A stretch of 64,000 bases of DNA from Polytrichum commune (Eukaryota; Streptophyta; Polytrichopsida; Polytrichales; Polytrichaceae), in assembly GCA_950295325.1 (NCBI GenBank), contig OX485804.1, positions 9,300,001-9,364,000 of the forward strand, in the 5' to 3' direction. Shown here piece by piece: positions 25,507 through 37,782 of this stretch. Every line of letters begins with the position of its first letter. The stretch's first letter is position 1. A program made the position numbers and the translations under genes. The notes under the pieces were generated by a model that saw only the letters and a list, made by a program, of their open reading frames with translations, ran no database searches and was not told where the DNA came from.

Positions 25507-25895
25507 TACACTAAATATTGTACTTAGTGTCATATGGTGTTTTATGTCATCTATGGTAACTTTTCTAAGGACACTTCTTATGAATAAGTTTATAAGTAAT
25601 GTCATCCCAAGTCACTTTAAGTTCATCCAAATGCCAATAATTGACACAAAGCTTGGTATATTCTACATCCTAGGTAATGAAATATTGTCATACATGATTG
25701 AATTTTGGATGAAAACTTGCTTACTAAGTGACAATAATTGCAACATTGTAAGTCTATGATGCCTAAATTCTTTTTACAAGGAATGACAAATAATGTCAAG
25801 TTTATATTTAGTGTTGGTGACACTACATGGGCAGTTTACAATTAGTCTCGAGCAAGACAAATAGACTTGGTGACATTAAATACAATATCAAATGT
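25507..25895 (+). mobile_element. ~400-bp MITE family, copy B
   Basis: Terminal inverted repeats begin TACACTAAATATTGTA and end with a worn reverse counterpart near 25895. The body aligns block by block with copies A and C. The open frame 25493-25759 lies inside and is not a gene. Confidence 0.75.
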
Positions 25896-28800
25896 ATTGA
25901 GGTTGGGGATTGATTGAACATGTTAGTGGCTAGTTGGGGTCAACAAAGGCTAACTAGAAAATGTAGTGAGCTAGGTTAAGCGATGGATGACGCATTAGGT
26001 GGCAAATAGTGCTGAAGTTTGTAAGTAGTGTGTTCACTTGTGGACGGATAATGCCTTACGGAGTCCGATTCATAGGGTTACCGGGGATGGTTTTGAGGCC
26101 AGAATCCACAAACATGGACGGGACGGATTAAGGTTGTGGCAAGCCATCTCAAGGGTACAACAGGTTGGGGAAAACTACGTGTGGACAAATTAAGGCTATT
26201 AAGGACTTGCTTTGCAGTTACGGAGAGGCCTAGTCAAGAACCCCCTATATGACAACATCAAGAAGCTACTACATGTGATGAAAATAATTGCTTACCATAT
26301 TCAAGTTGTAGTCTAAGAGGATTCTTTCTATGACAATGCGGTTGCGTTTCCTAAGGCATGCATGCCACCTCTCATACAATTTGGATGCAATATATAGGTT
26401 AATTTACCCAAAAGGTTGGTTCAAGCACTCTCTACCTTATACCACTCAAATTTCGAATTACAAGGATTGACGAAATAGGGTCTACTTACATTGAATATCA
26501 TGAGAACACCATATTGCAAAACATGCGTTTGGTTTGGTTGCTTTGACCCCTCAAGTTATTAGAGCCAAGCCAAGCCAAGCATTCCTAGACCCGCACACAC
26601 ACACATAAATATGTGTAATTGTGCTATCCCTAGAAATGGTACCATCCTCAATAGCTTCAATTTGGTAACCCTTATGTGCGCCATGGCCCTAAGTCAACCT
26701 ATCCCAAGCACTGGAATTTTACTTTAGCCAAAAAAAAATTATCATGAAATACTATGACCCTTTAAGGTTGGGTTTACATACCATAGATTCCTCTAGATTG
26801 ATGGTCTTGAGGTGCTAGTAGTTTGATTTGTGGGCATTGGGTGTTGTAGATGGATAGATGTACAAAAATGGAATTGAAGAAATAAGGCTTTGGTTATCAT
26901 GCAAACATTATTTGCAAGATTAGTAAGAACAACATCAATTGTAGATGTGACCAATTATTTCGGTTATTATCTATGCATTTGTTTAAATTCTTCGCACTTT
27001 GACAAACAAGGTCAAACTGAGTATCTCAACACTTTGGTCACTCTTGATATGCAGTTGATCTCGTACTAGGTAAATGAATAATTTAGGGGAATTGTCTATA
27101 GTATGTATATCAAATGGATGTTGTATTAGGCTTTTGAGTTTGTTTAGTTTTAATATGAAGTTTGAAAGTTGATGTCGTTCTTGTTTATGTGTAGTTTGCA
27201 TTGTTGGTAGCTACATTTGTGGGTGCTCGACAACCAAGTCGCTTATTTTTAAGTTGCAACACCAATAAGTGGAGGACTTGCAAGATCTGTTGGATTGCTT
27301 TGGACGCCTTGGTGGGTATTTTGTGCAGTTCTGCAAATGCATAGTATATAGACTATTTTATGTAAGGCATGCGAAACCTTGTAATTGTAACTTTGAGACA
27401 CATGTGGTTCGCCCTTGAAGCATGAGATCAAGGTCTTTGGTAACACCATAATTTTGAAACCCCATAAATTATGTCAATGAATCATTTTTTTTTCATTTTT
27501 TGTTTTTGTTTTTGTTTTGTTTATGAATGCACATTCGATTCATTAATGTTTTTATTAATATACTATTTTTTTTCTTTGCAATAAGCTTGATTGTAATTTC
27601 AGTCCATAAACCTTGAACCCTATAGTTTGCTTGTTTTACATTGTTTTGTATGTGTGCTTCTTGTGAGGCTTATAGTTAATCATACAATTCACGGACTTTG
27701 GAGGATTGGGGATTTTCTCACATATAAGAAACACAGGGTAGGATCCCTATTTGTGTTCCTTGATCTCCAACCAACTGAGATGGACCCCAATCACATGAGG
27801 TTCAAATTTGAGCAAGATTTTGGGAGGACATGGTCGCTCTAAATTTCATTGTGTCCTGCCTCCCTAACTCCCAAGGTTCCCAAATTTATCAATGACTTTA
27901 TCAACATGCTAGTTTCATCATTTTCATCAACAAACGATACGGATGAACCAGAATGTCAAGACATGCCTAAACATATTAAACATGAACATCAAATTTAATC
28001 ATACATATGATTGTTAAAAAACAATGTGTTTCTTGAGATTCCTAATCGTGCTCCTTAAGCTCCAGCTAAACAAGAGAAATCCTAATACATATATTGGTGT
28101 TAACGTCTTAGCAAAGTTTTGGCCATGGAGGAGGGGGACAAGGGAGTCGCACTAAGTTTCATACCCCGGCCCCCTCAACCCCCAATCAATGAATAACTCT
28201 ACCGCAAGTATACATTTCTTGACCGCATATGGGAGATCCTTGTCCTTGTCCACATTTTCATCTAGTGAAGTACTTGGTATTAGGTTAAAGTACGAGCGTA
28301 TGACCTAGTCTGCATCGTGCATTTGGTTATAATTGTGATGTGATTGATTTAGTTAATTAGAGTATGTGAGCAGGGGAAAAGGTGGTATGGGCAGGGATAT
28401 GTATGGGCTTGGACAAACCACTTATGATCCTCAAAGTCCCGAACCCTAACGTACTGTAGGATGGGCGGTCCTTGGAAGATAAATTTATTGCTGATCCTAC
28501 TTCTACTTCCAATGTGGTACTGCTAGTATGAAGCAAACTAAATAGCTGGTAAGGCACTCCCTTCACCCTTTTGTCCTCCGTTTCCCCGACCCACATTGAC
28601 GGAACCGCAACAATGGTGACATGAATGCACATGCCACCGGCCACTCAACTCTTTTTATGCACAATGGGGCACCTCTTATGGAGGAGAGGAATAATATACT
28701 CAGGGCAAGGCCACTCACCCTGCATCTACATCTACATCTGCATTTTTACATCCGTGATGCAAATGCAAATGCAGTGACGTGGCCCATTCATCCTTTGATT

Positions 28801-30769
28801 CAACATGACTTTTGATTCGGAGTTGGTTGTTATGTATACAACACCTTTCATTGTGGGTGAGTTTGCGGGGCATGTGTTTAACTCTTTGTGGAGGTTTGAA
28901 CCGATGATATTTTGTATCGCTTCATTGAGGATCAAACTCATTTTGGCATGTGAAGGGGGTGTTAAAATAGGTATGGTTTTTGATGACCCAAAATGGGTTG
29001 CTTTGTTCATTCAAATTCAAACACTACCTTTGAGCATGCACCACCAAAGGTCATTTCTCTTATGACTACAAATGTTGTAAGAACGCATGAAACTTGTGGA
29101 CTTTGTGGCTACGTCTAGAAAAATGTTGAAACCAACAATCTTTGTAACAGAATGTACTAAGAAGCGTTTGGCATCGAAGCATTCTCTCTACTCCCAAGAT
29201 ATGCCACTACACTTAGCAAACCCATGCATGCACTCAATGACCCAGGCCAATTAGGCCAGATGTACCAAGGCATAGTAAAATTTATAGCCAACAAATATGG
29301 TGGAGTTGAACACCTCCCACAATAACAATATCAAAGGTGCTTTGGATCACCAACCACTAGATCCCTGTACATACTAAAAAAACACTTCAATGTCCATCTC
29401 CATAGACAACACCTTTCCTCTCAACAACTCCCGCTATCAGAAGACTAGTACAAAAGCCCATTTACCCCACTCTCACCCCGCAACAAAGATCCAATACAAC
29501 GAAATTCCTTAAAAAAACTCTCCTCCAACATTAATGCCCTACCCCAAATCCAAGATTGCACCAACACACACATACTCACCACAAAAGAACTCACCATAAA
29601 AGAACTCCAAGATGAATACCGTACCAAATTTATAATATTGAAAAGTGCACTTTTGCAAGCCTAAGCAAGATTGTAATAATTTTAGGGTCCTAGATAATTA
29701 AAAAATAGGATAAACAACCCCTAAACAAATACTTGGTTCTCACACATGTATGCAAATTTTACATATTTATTTATTTTGTAGAGGCACCTTCTTTAGGGAC
29801 TATTAAGTGCACCAAAATATGATCCAACCCCATGTGCCCCACCCCCTTCTTCCCCCCAAAACAAATGCACTTGTACTTAGTAGTTAGTGACATGCCATTA
29901 ACTGCAGAGAAAATGTAGAATCTATGAAGTCCACATAAAATCAAGGCATCTTCATCCTTGGGTAGGTCTCTCTATAAGATTTTTGTGCATCATGTGAGGT
30001 TGAGGGCTATTTGTGTGAGGGCTATTTACCTTCATGGCATGATTTCAAAGCTCCTTTAATTACTGAATTCTCTAAAATGACCTTCTAATTCCACCCTACC
30101 ATTAGTTATATTGCCAATGTTATTGCATTTTTTGGTAGTCTATATTCCTTATAATTTGAAAAATAATTAAGAAGTGTACAAATTGGAAAGTAGTGCAAAA
30201 AGACATGGCACTTAGCCTACATAGCAATGGCATGGCAATGGCATGGCAATTTCAAATACTAAAGTTAAATCTTAGGCATGATAATGGTGAGAATTGATAT
30301 ATTCACCTTAGGGTAAGAAACTCAAAGAGCACATGAGGAGTTTGCCAACACACAAGGGAAACACCTATTTGAGAACTTTGCCTCCCTTACTCCGCTCTCA
30401 GCCCTTTGCTTCCCTTGTTTTGTAAACTCTAAACAGAAAACCAAAAACCACTAGTCTCGACAAAATGAAAGTGAAGCCCTAGTTGTTGGCAAACAAAAGT
30501 GTGGGAGTGGAGGACGAGGAATACCATCAATAACGAATGTTGGGAATTTCCATTTGTTTGGGGCATATGATGCTACAATTTTCATCCAAATATTGTGAAG
30601 CAAGCTTGCAAAACTAAGGCTACTTGACATAAATCCTAAGGTCTTTAGCTTGAACCCTTTATTATATCAATATTTTTGTTGCATTTGAAGTCTACCTACC
30701 TTACTTGTAATTAGATTATACACTTTTTATGGTCCTTAAATTATGTGGAAGTCTTTTAGAAAATTTGTG
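25896..30769. other. Gene-less stretch
   Basis: Nearly 5 kb without a recognisable gene. Open frames at 28357-28644 (minus) and 28805-29065 (plus) are the longest. The latter reads as a plausible protein piece but shows no known motif, and 29330-29640 has weakly coding-like composition in two frames. Minor features are (CA)n at 26585, a CATCTA run near 28725, and a triplicated 'ggcatggcaat' at 30228-30250. Confidence 0.35.
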
Positions 30770-31463
30770 TCAAATGAAATCAATCCTCCCTATATTAGGT
30801 CACACATCATTTTCAAAACACACTGAGCGACCTACCCAGGTCTTCATCTCAACAAATATCCAATGTGAAGATTGTATCCTCATTGTGACCAAAAAAATCT
30901 TGGATCTTAAATGTCAATTTAACTTGATTCCATGCTAAACTTCCATGGTTGCTCTTTCGCTAAATATCCGATTGTTAATGTTGGACCTACCACGTGCATG
31001 TTGAACTATATTCCAATCACCACCCACAACCCACCTATAATCCTTAGGTAGAGCTTGAATCGTGGCCTCCCACATCCCAATGCGCCCATGCATCTTATTA
31101 GATATCTATGCTCGTGGATAGATGTTGGCAAAACAAATATCACCCCCTTGAGTGCTTGAAAGTTGAAGCCCATGCACACTATTCTCACTCGTGCTTCCCT
31201 CTTCCACTAAGAATTTGGCAATAGAAGACCGAATAAGAGTGCATCCACCCCTTTTCCGGCCTTAGTTCTACTTCAAATTTTGCCACAACATCAAGGAGTT
31301 TGGCACACATAATTTTTATTCTATGTTTGGTTTCCCTAGGTTCAATCTACGCTCTTGAATAAAGAATATATCAATGTTGGATTTGAAACCCCAAAGGTTC
31401 CTTCCAAGTGACAAGGTGGTCATTAAGGCACGGTACATTGATTGAGAGGAGGGTTACTTCCAT
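30770..31463 (-). pseudogene. LINE ORF2 endonuclease (AP-endonuclease-like) domain, decayed
   Basis: Starting from an ATG at 31463, the translation follows the fold of LINE apurinic-like endonucleases, which nick target DNA for reverse transcription. It has an LLSINV--LND start, then NIDI-FIQERRL, then EGSTSENSVHGLQLSSTQGG, DICFANIYPRA, VVGGDWNI near 31010, and FGHNEDTIFTLD near 30830. These correspond to the conserved Asn, Glu, Tyr and GDWN blocks of the exo/endo/phosphatase family. Several stops and frame changes are present. No reverse transcriptase follows downstream, so the copy is truncated or rearranged. Confidence 0.75.
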
Positions 31464-31830
31464 GTTTTAAGATTTGATATTGCATGTGCTTTGGCAATCC
31501 TCTCGTTAGTCATCTCCATTTGGGCCTTGTGTGTTCTCTTATTCCAAGTGTGCAGAGTGGTGAATAGCGCCACATTCCTCTTCGTCTTACCCTTAAATTT
31601 TGTTGAGGCCAAGGGTCTCTCATTGGGAGAGCGAGGGCTCTTCCGCCATTTCCCATGAAGTGGGACCGACGTTCCCTCATGTTCCGATCGGCGTCTACCA
31701 TCAACTTGCATGCCATCACGATCGTCGCCCATGACTCCATGAGTGACTCGTTTTCCTCGGAATCTTCACTTTGGTCTTGTGCAACGGTGGTGAAGATAAG
31801 AGTCTTGTGAATAGCATTTGCCAATCCAAA
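31464..31830 (-). pseudogene. LINE sequence upstream of the endonuclease domain
   Basis: Two overlapping open minus frames (31824-31510 and 31732-31454) lead directly into the endonuclease-like ORF start at 31463. The peptide is rich in Arg, Lys, Ser and Glu, as is common at the end of LINE ORF1 or in the linker. No zinc knuckle is visible. Assignment rests on position. Confidence 0.4.
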
Positions 31831-33834
31831 AGGCTAGTCCAAGAGCCCCCCCCCCCCCTCCCCCCTCATGCCTTATTTCAAGAGTGGGAGTTAACTTGGT
31901 TCTATTTAGTTGTGACCACTATGGCATGCACCCTAACATAGAATTTGAGTTATCATAGGCTCATTCACATGAAGGTTTATTCATGGAATCCAATTATTTG
32001 GCTGATGACAACATGAACTTAGTAATATTCAAGTTCATCCACTTATCCAAAGTTTTCAAAACAAACAAGATACTCATGGTGATTGAATAGGATTAGGGTT
32101 AGCTTGGACTAAGCCATTTCAATGCTTGCACATATGTACAATCACCTTGAAGAAATGAGCCTTCTCATTGGCAAGGAGCCTTGTACTCACGCATTTGACT
32201 TGTTTGCTTAAGTCTATTTTGCCTTTGAGCTTTCAACTTGAGAGCTTGAACTTTTTCGTGCTCTTACAACACTTTGATGGCACCTTGAAAGGTCCATTGT
32301 GTAATGAATACGACAATTTCCTGGTCAAAATCCTAAGCTATCTGTTGGATGCCCAATTAGGAATGTGGAGAATTTGAGGTGACCTTTTTGTGACCCTCAA
32401 GCCAATGACTTTTCCAAGCATTCTTTAGTTGCCCATGAGTTCTTTTTCTAAAGTACCCTTCCCTCCTTAATATTTCACTTTGAAAATGGCCACTTGACAC
32501 TTGCTCCCAGGGGTTTGCACCTTTCATAAGTATGAGTATATGTGTATATGTGAGTGCACAAAAAGGGTATTAATTTGTACATTGTACTACGTATACATAT
32601 GCTACACAAATTGTAGCTCGTAGTTATGTATATGAATGAAGGACCTCTAGAAAATATACAACATCTTACTTGTGTGGTACTCACTAGACTTTATGAGATA
32701 AGTATTTGATATTAGACGGAACCAAGATGAATAAATTTCTCAGTTCCTTATCTCATCCATGCATGTATAGAAGTGACAATATTAGGGTTTTAGAAGGGGT
32801 TGTTGAGTTGAGAACGAGATGCATAGAAAATTTGGTAGTCATTGGGTGGAGTATAGAGATTTAATTCACTTGATGGACCATCCATCAAACATGGACATTG
32901 GCTTATGTTAATATCAAAAAGGCCAACAACAAGTGGACTTACAACCTTACTAATCATTTGATGAAAAACTTCATATGATCTTACTGATTTTTTGAAACAA
33001 TAATTGCATTAGCTTCTATGACATATCTTGTAAACTTAGATGCTTATAAGTTACATTCGGAGGACGAAAATTTCTTCAACGACTGATGATGAATGCTAAG
33101 GTTTTTCATTTTTCATTTTACATATGATAGGGGATGATTTTTATTCAAAATTATTCTTTGAAATTATATATGTATTGCTTGATATTACCCAATGCAAAAA
33201 AAATTGTATATAGGAGGGATTGGTTTAGAGTATCTTACGAACACACATGATTCTTGGTTTTTAATGAAAGGTGCACCCCCCTGGGCACTTGCTCAAGCTA
33301 TTGAGAGCTTGAGGATTTGGTCAAGCCCTCAATTAATTTGCACTTTGAATGAAAGCTTGGTAGTTACAAGTATCAAACACCCAAAGCCTGCAGATTCAAG
33401 CTCTCAATGCAAGCTCTGGTGTAAAGAGGTCTTAAAACCATTTTCCAAATTTCCTCAATAAAAGTGAATGGTTTGGAGGCATCCTTGCCAAAACCCTTTA
33501 AAACCTGTGCCAACACTTGACCTGCATTTTTGGAGAGGGTGCTCTAATACAACTTTACCAGTGCCAGAGTATAGTTTCCGTGTGGCGTCCAAGTGGTCTA
33601 CGCCAATATTAGAGTGGGAGTGTGACCAAGGTTTGCGGGAAAAGCCAATATTTGTTTGTCAGAATAGAAGTCCTTTATGGTACACTGAACATTTGATTTA
33701 TCCACACTATTCATCATCAATCCACATAAAATCACTAGGTGGAGATTAGAAAGGGTGTTGTATGATTATATGACATTTGGTACTATGTCTCAAGTCATGC
33801 GAAACACTTCTATCAACATGACACACAAATCTTA
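31831..33834. other. Gene-less stretch
   Basis: A C15-type run lies near 31843-31866. 32200-32420 weakly resembles 1120-1300. Open frames at 33192-33461 and 33468-33749 carry no recognised motif. Confidence 0.35.
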
Positions 33835-34172
33835 GGGCCACTTTACACATGAGATTGAAGGCTTGTGACCATTGCATTCCAAGATCTCTCATTGGTCGAA
33901 AAGGCCGAGATTGTCCAAGTTCACTTTGCACTAGAAGGTGAAGGCATAAGGGTCCGATGGAATCATCACGGAGGAGAAGTCTACATGGATTCCTACATGG
34001 CAGACTATACATCATGTTTCATCGTTTATTGGAATTCGCATCATGCCCATCTCCAAGAGGTAGGTGTGACGCAACTTCCGATAGATCATGTTAGTTAACA
34101 ACTAGTTAGATGAGAATCAAGGGCCCTCACAATTACATGGTCACAGTCCTTGGCTCATGTGTGAAGTGGCCC
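33835..34172. mobile_element. Tourist-like MITE, 338 bp
   Basis: The left end GGGCCACTTTACACATGAG and the reversed right end GGGCCACTTCACACATGAG match and continue through 'gtgaccat'. TTA precedes the left end and TCA follows the right end, a worn version of the 3-bp target duplication. The plus frame 33865-34098 inside has no transposase motif. Confidence 0.75.
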
Positions 34173-35034
34173 TCAGTGCCACACTAAATCAGATGGATTT
34201 AAAGGATTGTTAAATCGACCAAGTAGTTTGTCAAAACCACCACAAAGACGTGTCGTGTGGTCACATGACTTGTCAAATTTTGATTTTTCATTGCACACAC
34301 ATGAAGAACGAAGTATCAACTTTGCATTAGAGTCAATAAACTTGGCCAATGCTTTTATATGCATCTATGTGGTTGTTTTAACTAGTTTGTGATCGATTTA
34401 ACAATCCCCTATACATATGGATGATGGAAGTAGACACCCAACGAGGTGGCAAACCTAGGCTGTTGTTGTGTAGGCCCGAGCGCTCCTGATTGGATTACGA
34501 AAGCTTGGAGTGAACTCGAGAGACTGAGACGTAGGACACAGTGCGTCTCAGGACACTGCTTGTCACTGGTTGAACATGATCATTATGTCGAGACATCCAC
34601 AATGACCAATTACTCCGTTGCCATTGATTTGCTCACTTTTTGTACCCATTCAGAAACCCAAAAAATCAAGAAACACAATGATCAGTTTACTTGCAACATG
34701 CCCAAGGCCCTATCCTCTCCTCTATCTCCAAGGGTCAAGTGGGACTTGTGATTATCGACTCATGGAATGCCAAGAGTGTCGGTAGGGGACACAGATTGTG
34801 ACAAGGTGAAACCCTCGTCTGGGTTTAAGAACAACCTTACAACCCCACTCACATACTATACTCCTCTTCACTCGAGGTCTAAGGAATGGGTGACTTTCTT
34901 GTACTTATGTCGGTTTCATTGACCCAACTTCATAATTATACATGTCATTTTCTAGTTGTAGGATGGTAAAATCGTCATCTAGCTTGTTTTCTTTTTTGAA
35001 TATCACATTGATATTTTATCCCGAGGGCCACTTC
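34173..35034. other. Gene-less stretch
   Basis: An open frame at 34446-34751 (101 residues) has no recognised family. Nothing else is visible. Confidence 0.35.
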
Positions 35035-35404
35035 ACACACGAGTCAAGAGCCGTGACCATGAATTTGTGAGAGCCCAAAAGAAAGTGTGCAAAGGTTGTC
35101 TCAACACACCTCCGAAATCATGTAGTGTGGTCACGGACCCTCAAGTGTAGTGTGAATCCACATGTGACCATGCCCTCAACCAAATGCCATTTCAATGAAT
35201 TTCTATTCACGTGGGTCCTTGCACATGATAAAAAAATAAATAGAATAAATCAATGGGTGTGAGCATTTGGAGTGCCACGGTCTCCCGGTTTTATGTTAGG
35301 CCTACCTCCAAGAGGTGGTTTTTGAAAATAATCCAAGTGATCATGAAACATGGTCCATTTGATGCCATGTAGATGGGCTCTCAGTCTCGCATGTGAAGTG
35401 GCCC
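35035..35404. mobile_element. Tourist-like MITE, copy 2, 370 bp
   Basis: It begins GGGCCACTTCACACACGAG and ends GCATGTGAAGTGGCCC. The interior is the reverse complement of 3160-3531. The two copies and the 33835 element share the same ends, so they form one family with differing interiors. Confidence 0.75.
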
Positions 35405-35799
35405 GGAGTCCCAGGTCTTGTATGGCCATTTGGGCTGCCAGTAATATCCTTCGGGCCCCAAGGTAACATGCATGTAACTGGGGCATATGTAGTTACGTGA
35501 AACAAAAATGACTCACTCCCACACTATTCACGTGCTCATCTAGGAAGTTATTGTGTACTATCATCATTAAGATAGTTGTGCCTAAAAGTAACACAAACCT
35601 TTTGGCCACATCTATTTTCATCTTTAGACCATCAACAAGTTAGTGCAATGGTGCAATTCAGTAAGCCCAATTAAAAATGACCAAACATATCAAATTTAAG
35701 GTAGCACCACTTTGGCCAATCATAGTGGTGATGTAAAATAAAATAAAATGTGAGAATGCCTTAACAAGAGCACCAACTTTGTTCAATCACAATGGACTG
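35405..35799. other. Gene-less stretch
   Basis: Contains an (AATAA)n-like run near 35740. No gene is recognised. Confidence 0.35.
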
Positions 35800-36330
35800 C
35801 ACCATTTATGGTATTTAGTGTCACATGCACCATAGTCTCACTTACTCTATTTACAAGCATATGCTAGCTTAATTTTATGATTAACAACTTCACCATGAGT
35901 GTAACCTCATGACACTTGGTGTTCAAGTGTGCTTACTGATATCTTGGCATGAGTATGTTCAATAATGTTATGAGGTGCATTTTTGTGTTACACGATGGAT
36001 TGCAAGTTGGCTAAAGGGTACACAAATGATACTTGCCAGTAAATACTTGCTTAGGAATATTTTCCTCTTGCATACCAAAATGTAAACACATGACACTTGC
36101 CATTGGTATGCTAAAAAATATCTTCCCTTGGATACGCAAAATGCAAGACTATAATCTAAAGTATCCCAATGAGATACTCTAAACGTCATAGTGTAGATAT
36201 TTTTCAATTTACTTTTATTAACCAATGGAATCATGCTAGCAATTAGCAGGTATGACTCTATGAGACCACTAGGCATCTAGGTTAGGCCCTTCGCAAATAA
36301 TGTACTTGACACTAAATACCATAAACGGTG
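35800..36330. mobile_element. TIR element (MITE), 531 bp
   Basis: The left 24 bases (35800-35823, CACCATTTATGGTATTTAGT and GTCA) and the reversed right 24 bases (36307-36330) differ at one position. The inner TGACACTAAATA is shared with the right end of the ~400-bp MITE family, suggesting relatedness. The minus open frame inside (36276-35968) shows no transposase motif. Confidence 0.8.
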
Positions 36331-36974
36331 TGAATCTAGGATCTACTTGCTCCACGAAGTTGTGTAAGAAGTGTTCCATAAAAGGTGAGAAACACCTCAT
36401 AACAGAAGATAAACCTGCCGCACCGGCCGGGCTGGTTGGGCCTCGGCCGGACCCCCCAGTGTGGCTGACCTAAGAGTCTCATGTGCAATAAGGCTCACCT
36501 AACAATCCAACATCAATGGACCCCCCCCCTTTTAGCGGTAGAAATATAATTTTACCATAGTAAGACATTGACACTAACTACGAGTCACTTTGAAGTGAAC
36601 CTTCTAAAGTGATAAGGATAAGGAGTTGAGTATGAATCTCAACAAAGAACCACATACAACTATGGTTAAGGTAGTGATAGGATTTGTTAGGACTAAAAAC
36701 CTGCTGAAGTTTGTATACACGCATGTGAAGAGTGGTTTTAGGTGTGGCAGGTTACCCTTTTGGCTGTTTTGACATATGTATATGATTAGGAAATCTTCCG
36801 GTTTGTGGAACTTCAATGGGTATCAACACGAAGAGTTGGTTTGTGAATGCTTGAGGTTGATATGGTGTAGGAGGTCATCACACTCAGGATAAAGAGTTTT
36901 CGCAACTGCACTTATTCTAGCAGTGGTTTGTATGTTTGTATGAATCAACTTCTCATGGACTCGAACAATTTATA
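36331..36974. other. Gene-less stretch
   Basis: A GC-richer patch at 36415-36475 (CCGGCCGGGC and nearby) is the only notable feature. No gene is recognised. Confidence 0.35.
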
Positions 36975-37230
36975 TATTTTAAAGGACTTGGTCCGAGATG
37001 GCCCTAAACTACTGGATGACTGTGGAGAGGCACCCAAATCTGAATGGACGGGTCGGTGGTTCGATTCCCGACTATGAAATCTTCTCTCTACTTGACGCGA
37101 AAACTAAGAGCCCACCCACCACAAGGTAGGCAGTATACCCCACCCTACACCAAGGGAATCCTTGAGTAAGATCATGGTAAGACCAATGGGCTCAAATTCA
37201 CATTGTATATTATTATTATTATTATTATTA
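36975..37230 (+). mobile_element. tRNA-derived SINE, full-length or nearly so
   Basis: A perfect pol III box B (GGTTCGATTCC) lies at 37058-37068. A box A-like TGGCCCTAAACTACTGG lies ~45 bases upstream at 36999-37015, the arrangement of tRNA genes and tRNA-derived SINEs. The element ends in (ATT)n at 37208-37230, a simple-repeat tail of a kind seen in SINEs. The sequence between the boxes is not a foldable tRNA, so this is a SINE head. A second copy lies at 1-190 on the minus strand. SINEs have no protein; they depend on LINE reverse transcriptase. Confidence 0.75.
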
Positions 37231-37782
37231 TGTCCCCTCCCCACTTGACTTTACCAAATAACCAAAGTCTTTCCTAAAAACCGGGTAAAGCTCCCTCGGT
37301 TATAGGGGAGGCATCCGGCTATCCCAATGCACCTACAAGAACTTGCTCCAGAGATTTCTGAGTAGGTTTTAGTTAAGTAGCTTTCACACATGTCCATGGT
37401 TTTATCTACCAAGCAATGAATGTTGCATAGTTTTTGTCCCATCCCCAAATCCCTTACTACTCACCTATCTTACCATCCGTATTTGTTAATGGAGCCCCTC
37501 GTGCCCTCATAGCTAAGACTTAAAAGCAACCAATCACAAGGGCATGAGGCGACACTTTTAAAAGTCCTACATTCTTGCCTCATGTCTACGTACCGATGGG
37601 AGGGTCGGTGCTTGAGGCTTAAAACCTCCACTTTTAAACCATGCCATATCATTTGCCAACTAGACTCAACACTAGATAATGTCGATGGTGTGAAGGCTGG
37701 GTTTTTAAAACCAACTTTTAGTCTTAGCTAAAGTCAAGTGGGAAGGGGGCATTATTTGCTAAAGTCAGGTGGGGAGGGGGCA
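37231..37782. mobile_element. TIR element with duplicated right end, ~550 bp
   Basis: The left end TGTCCCCTCCCCACTTGACT (37231) recurs in inverted form twice at the right: 37728-37751 and again at 37753-37782 (reversed TGCCCCCTCCCCACCTGACT). This suggests a terminal duplication or a neighbouring insertion of a related end. It begins directly after the SINE tail. Confidence 0.6.

Noticed and set aside
37051..37070. tRNA gene suggested by a perfect box B
   Set aside because: The flanking sequence does not form acceptor and anticodon arms, and a repeat tail plus a second copy show a SINE.
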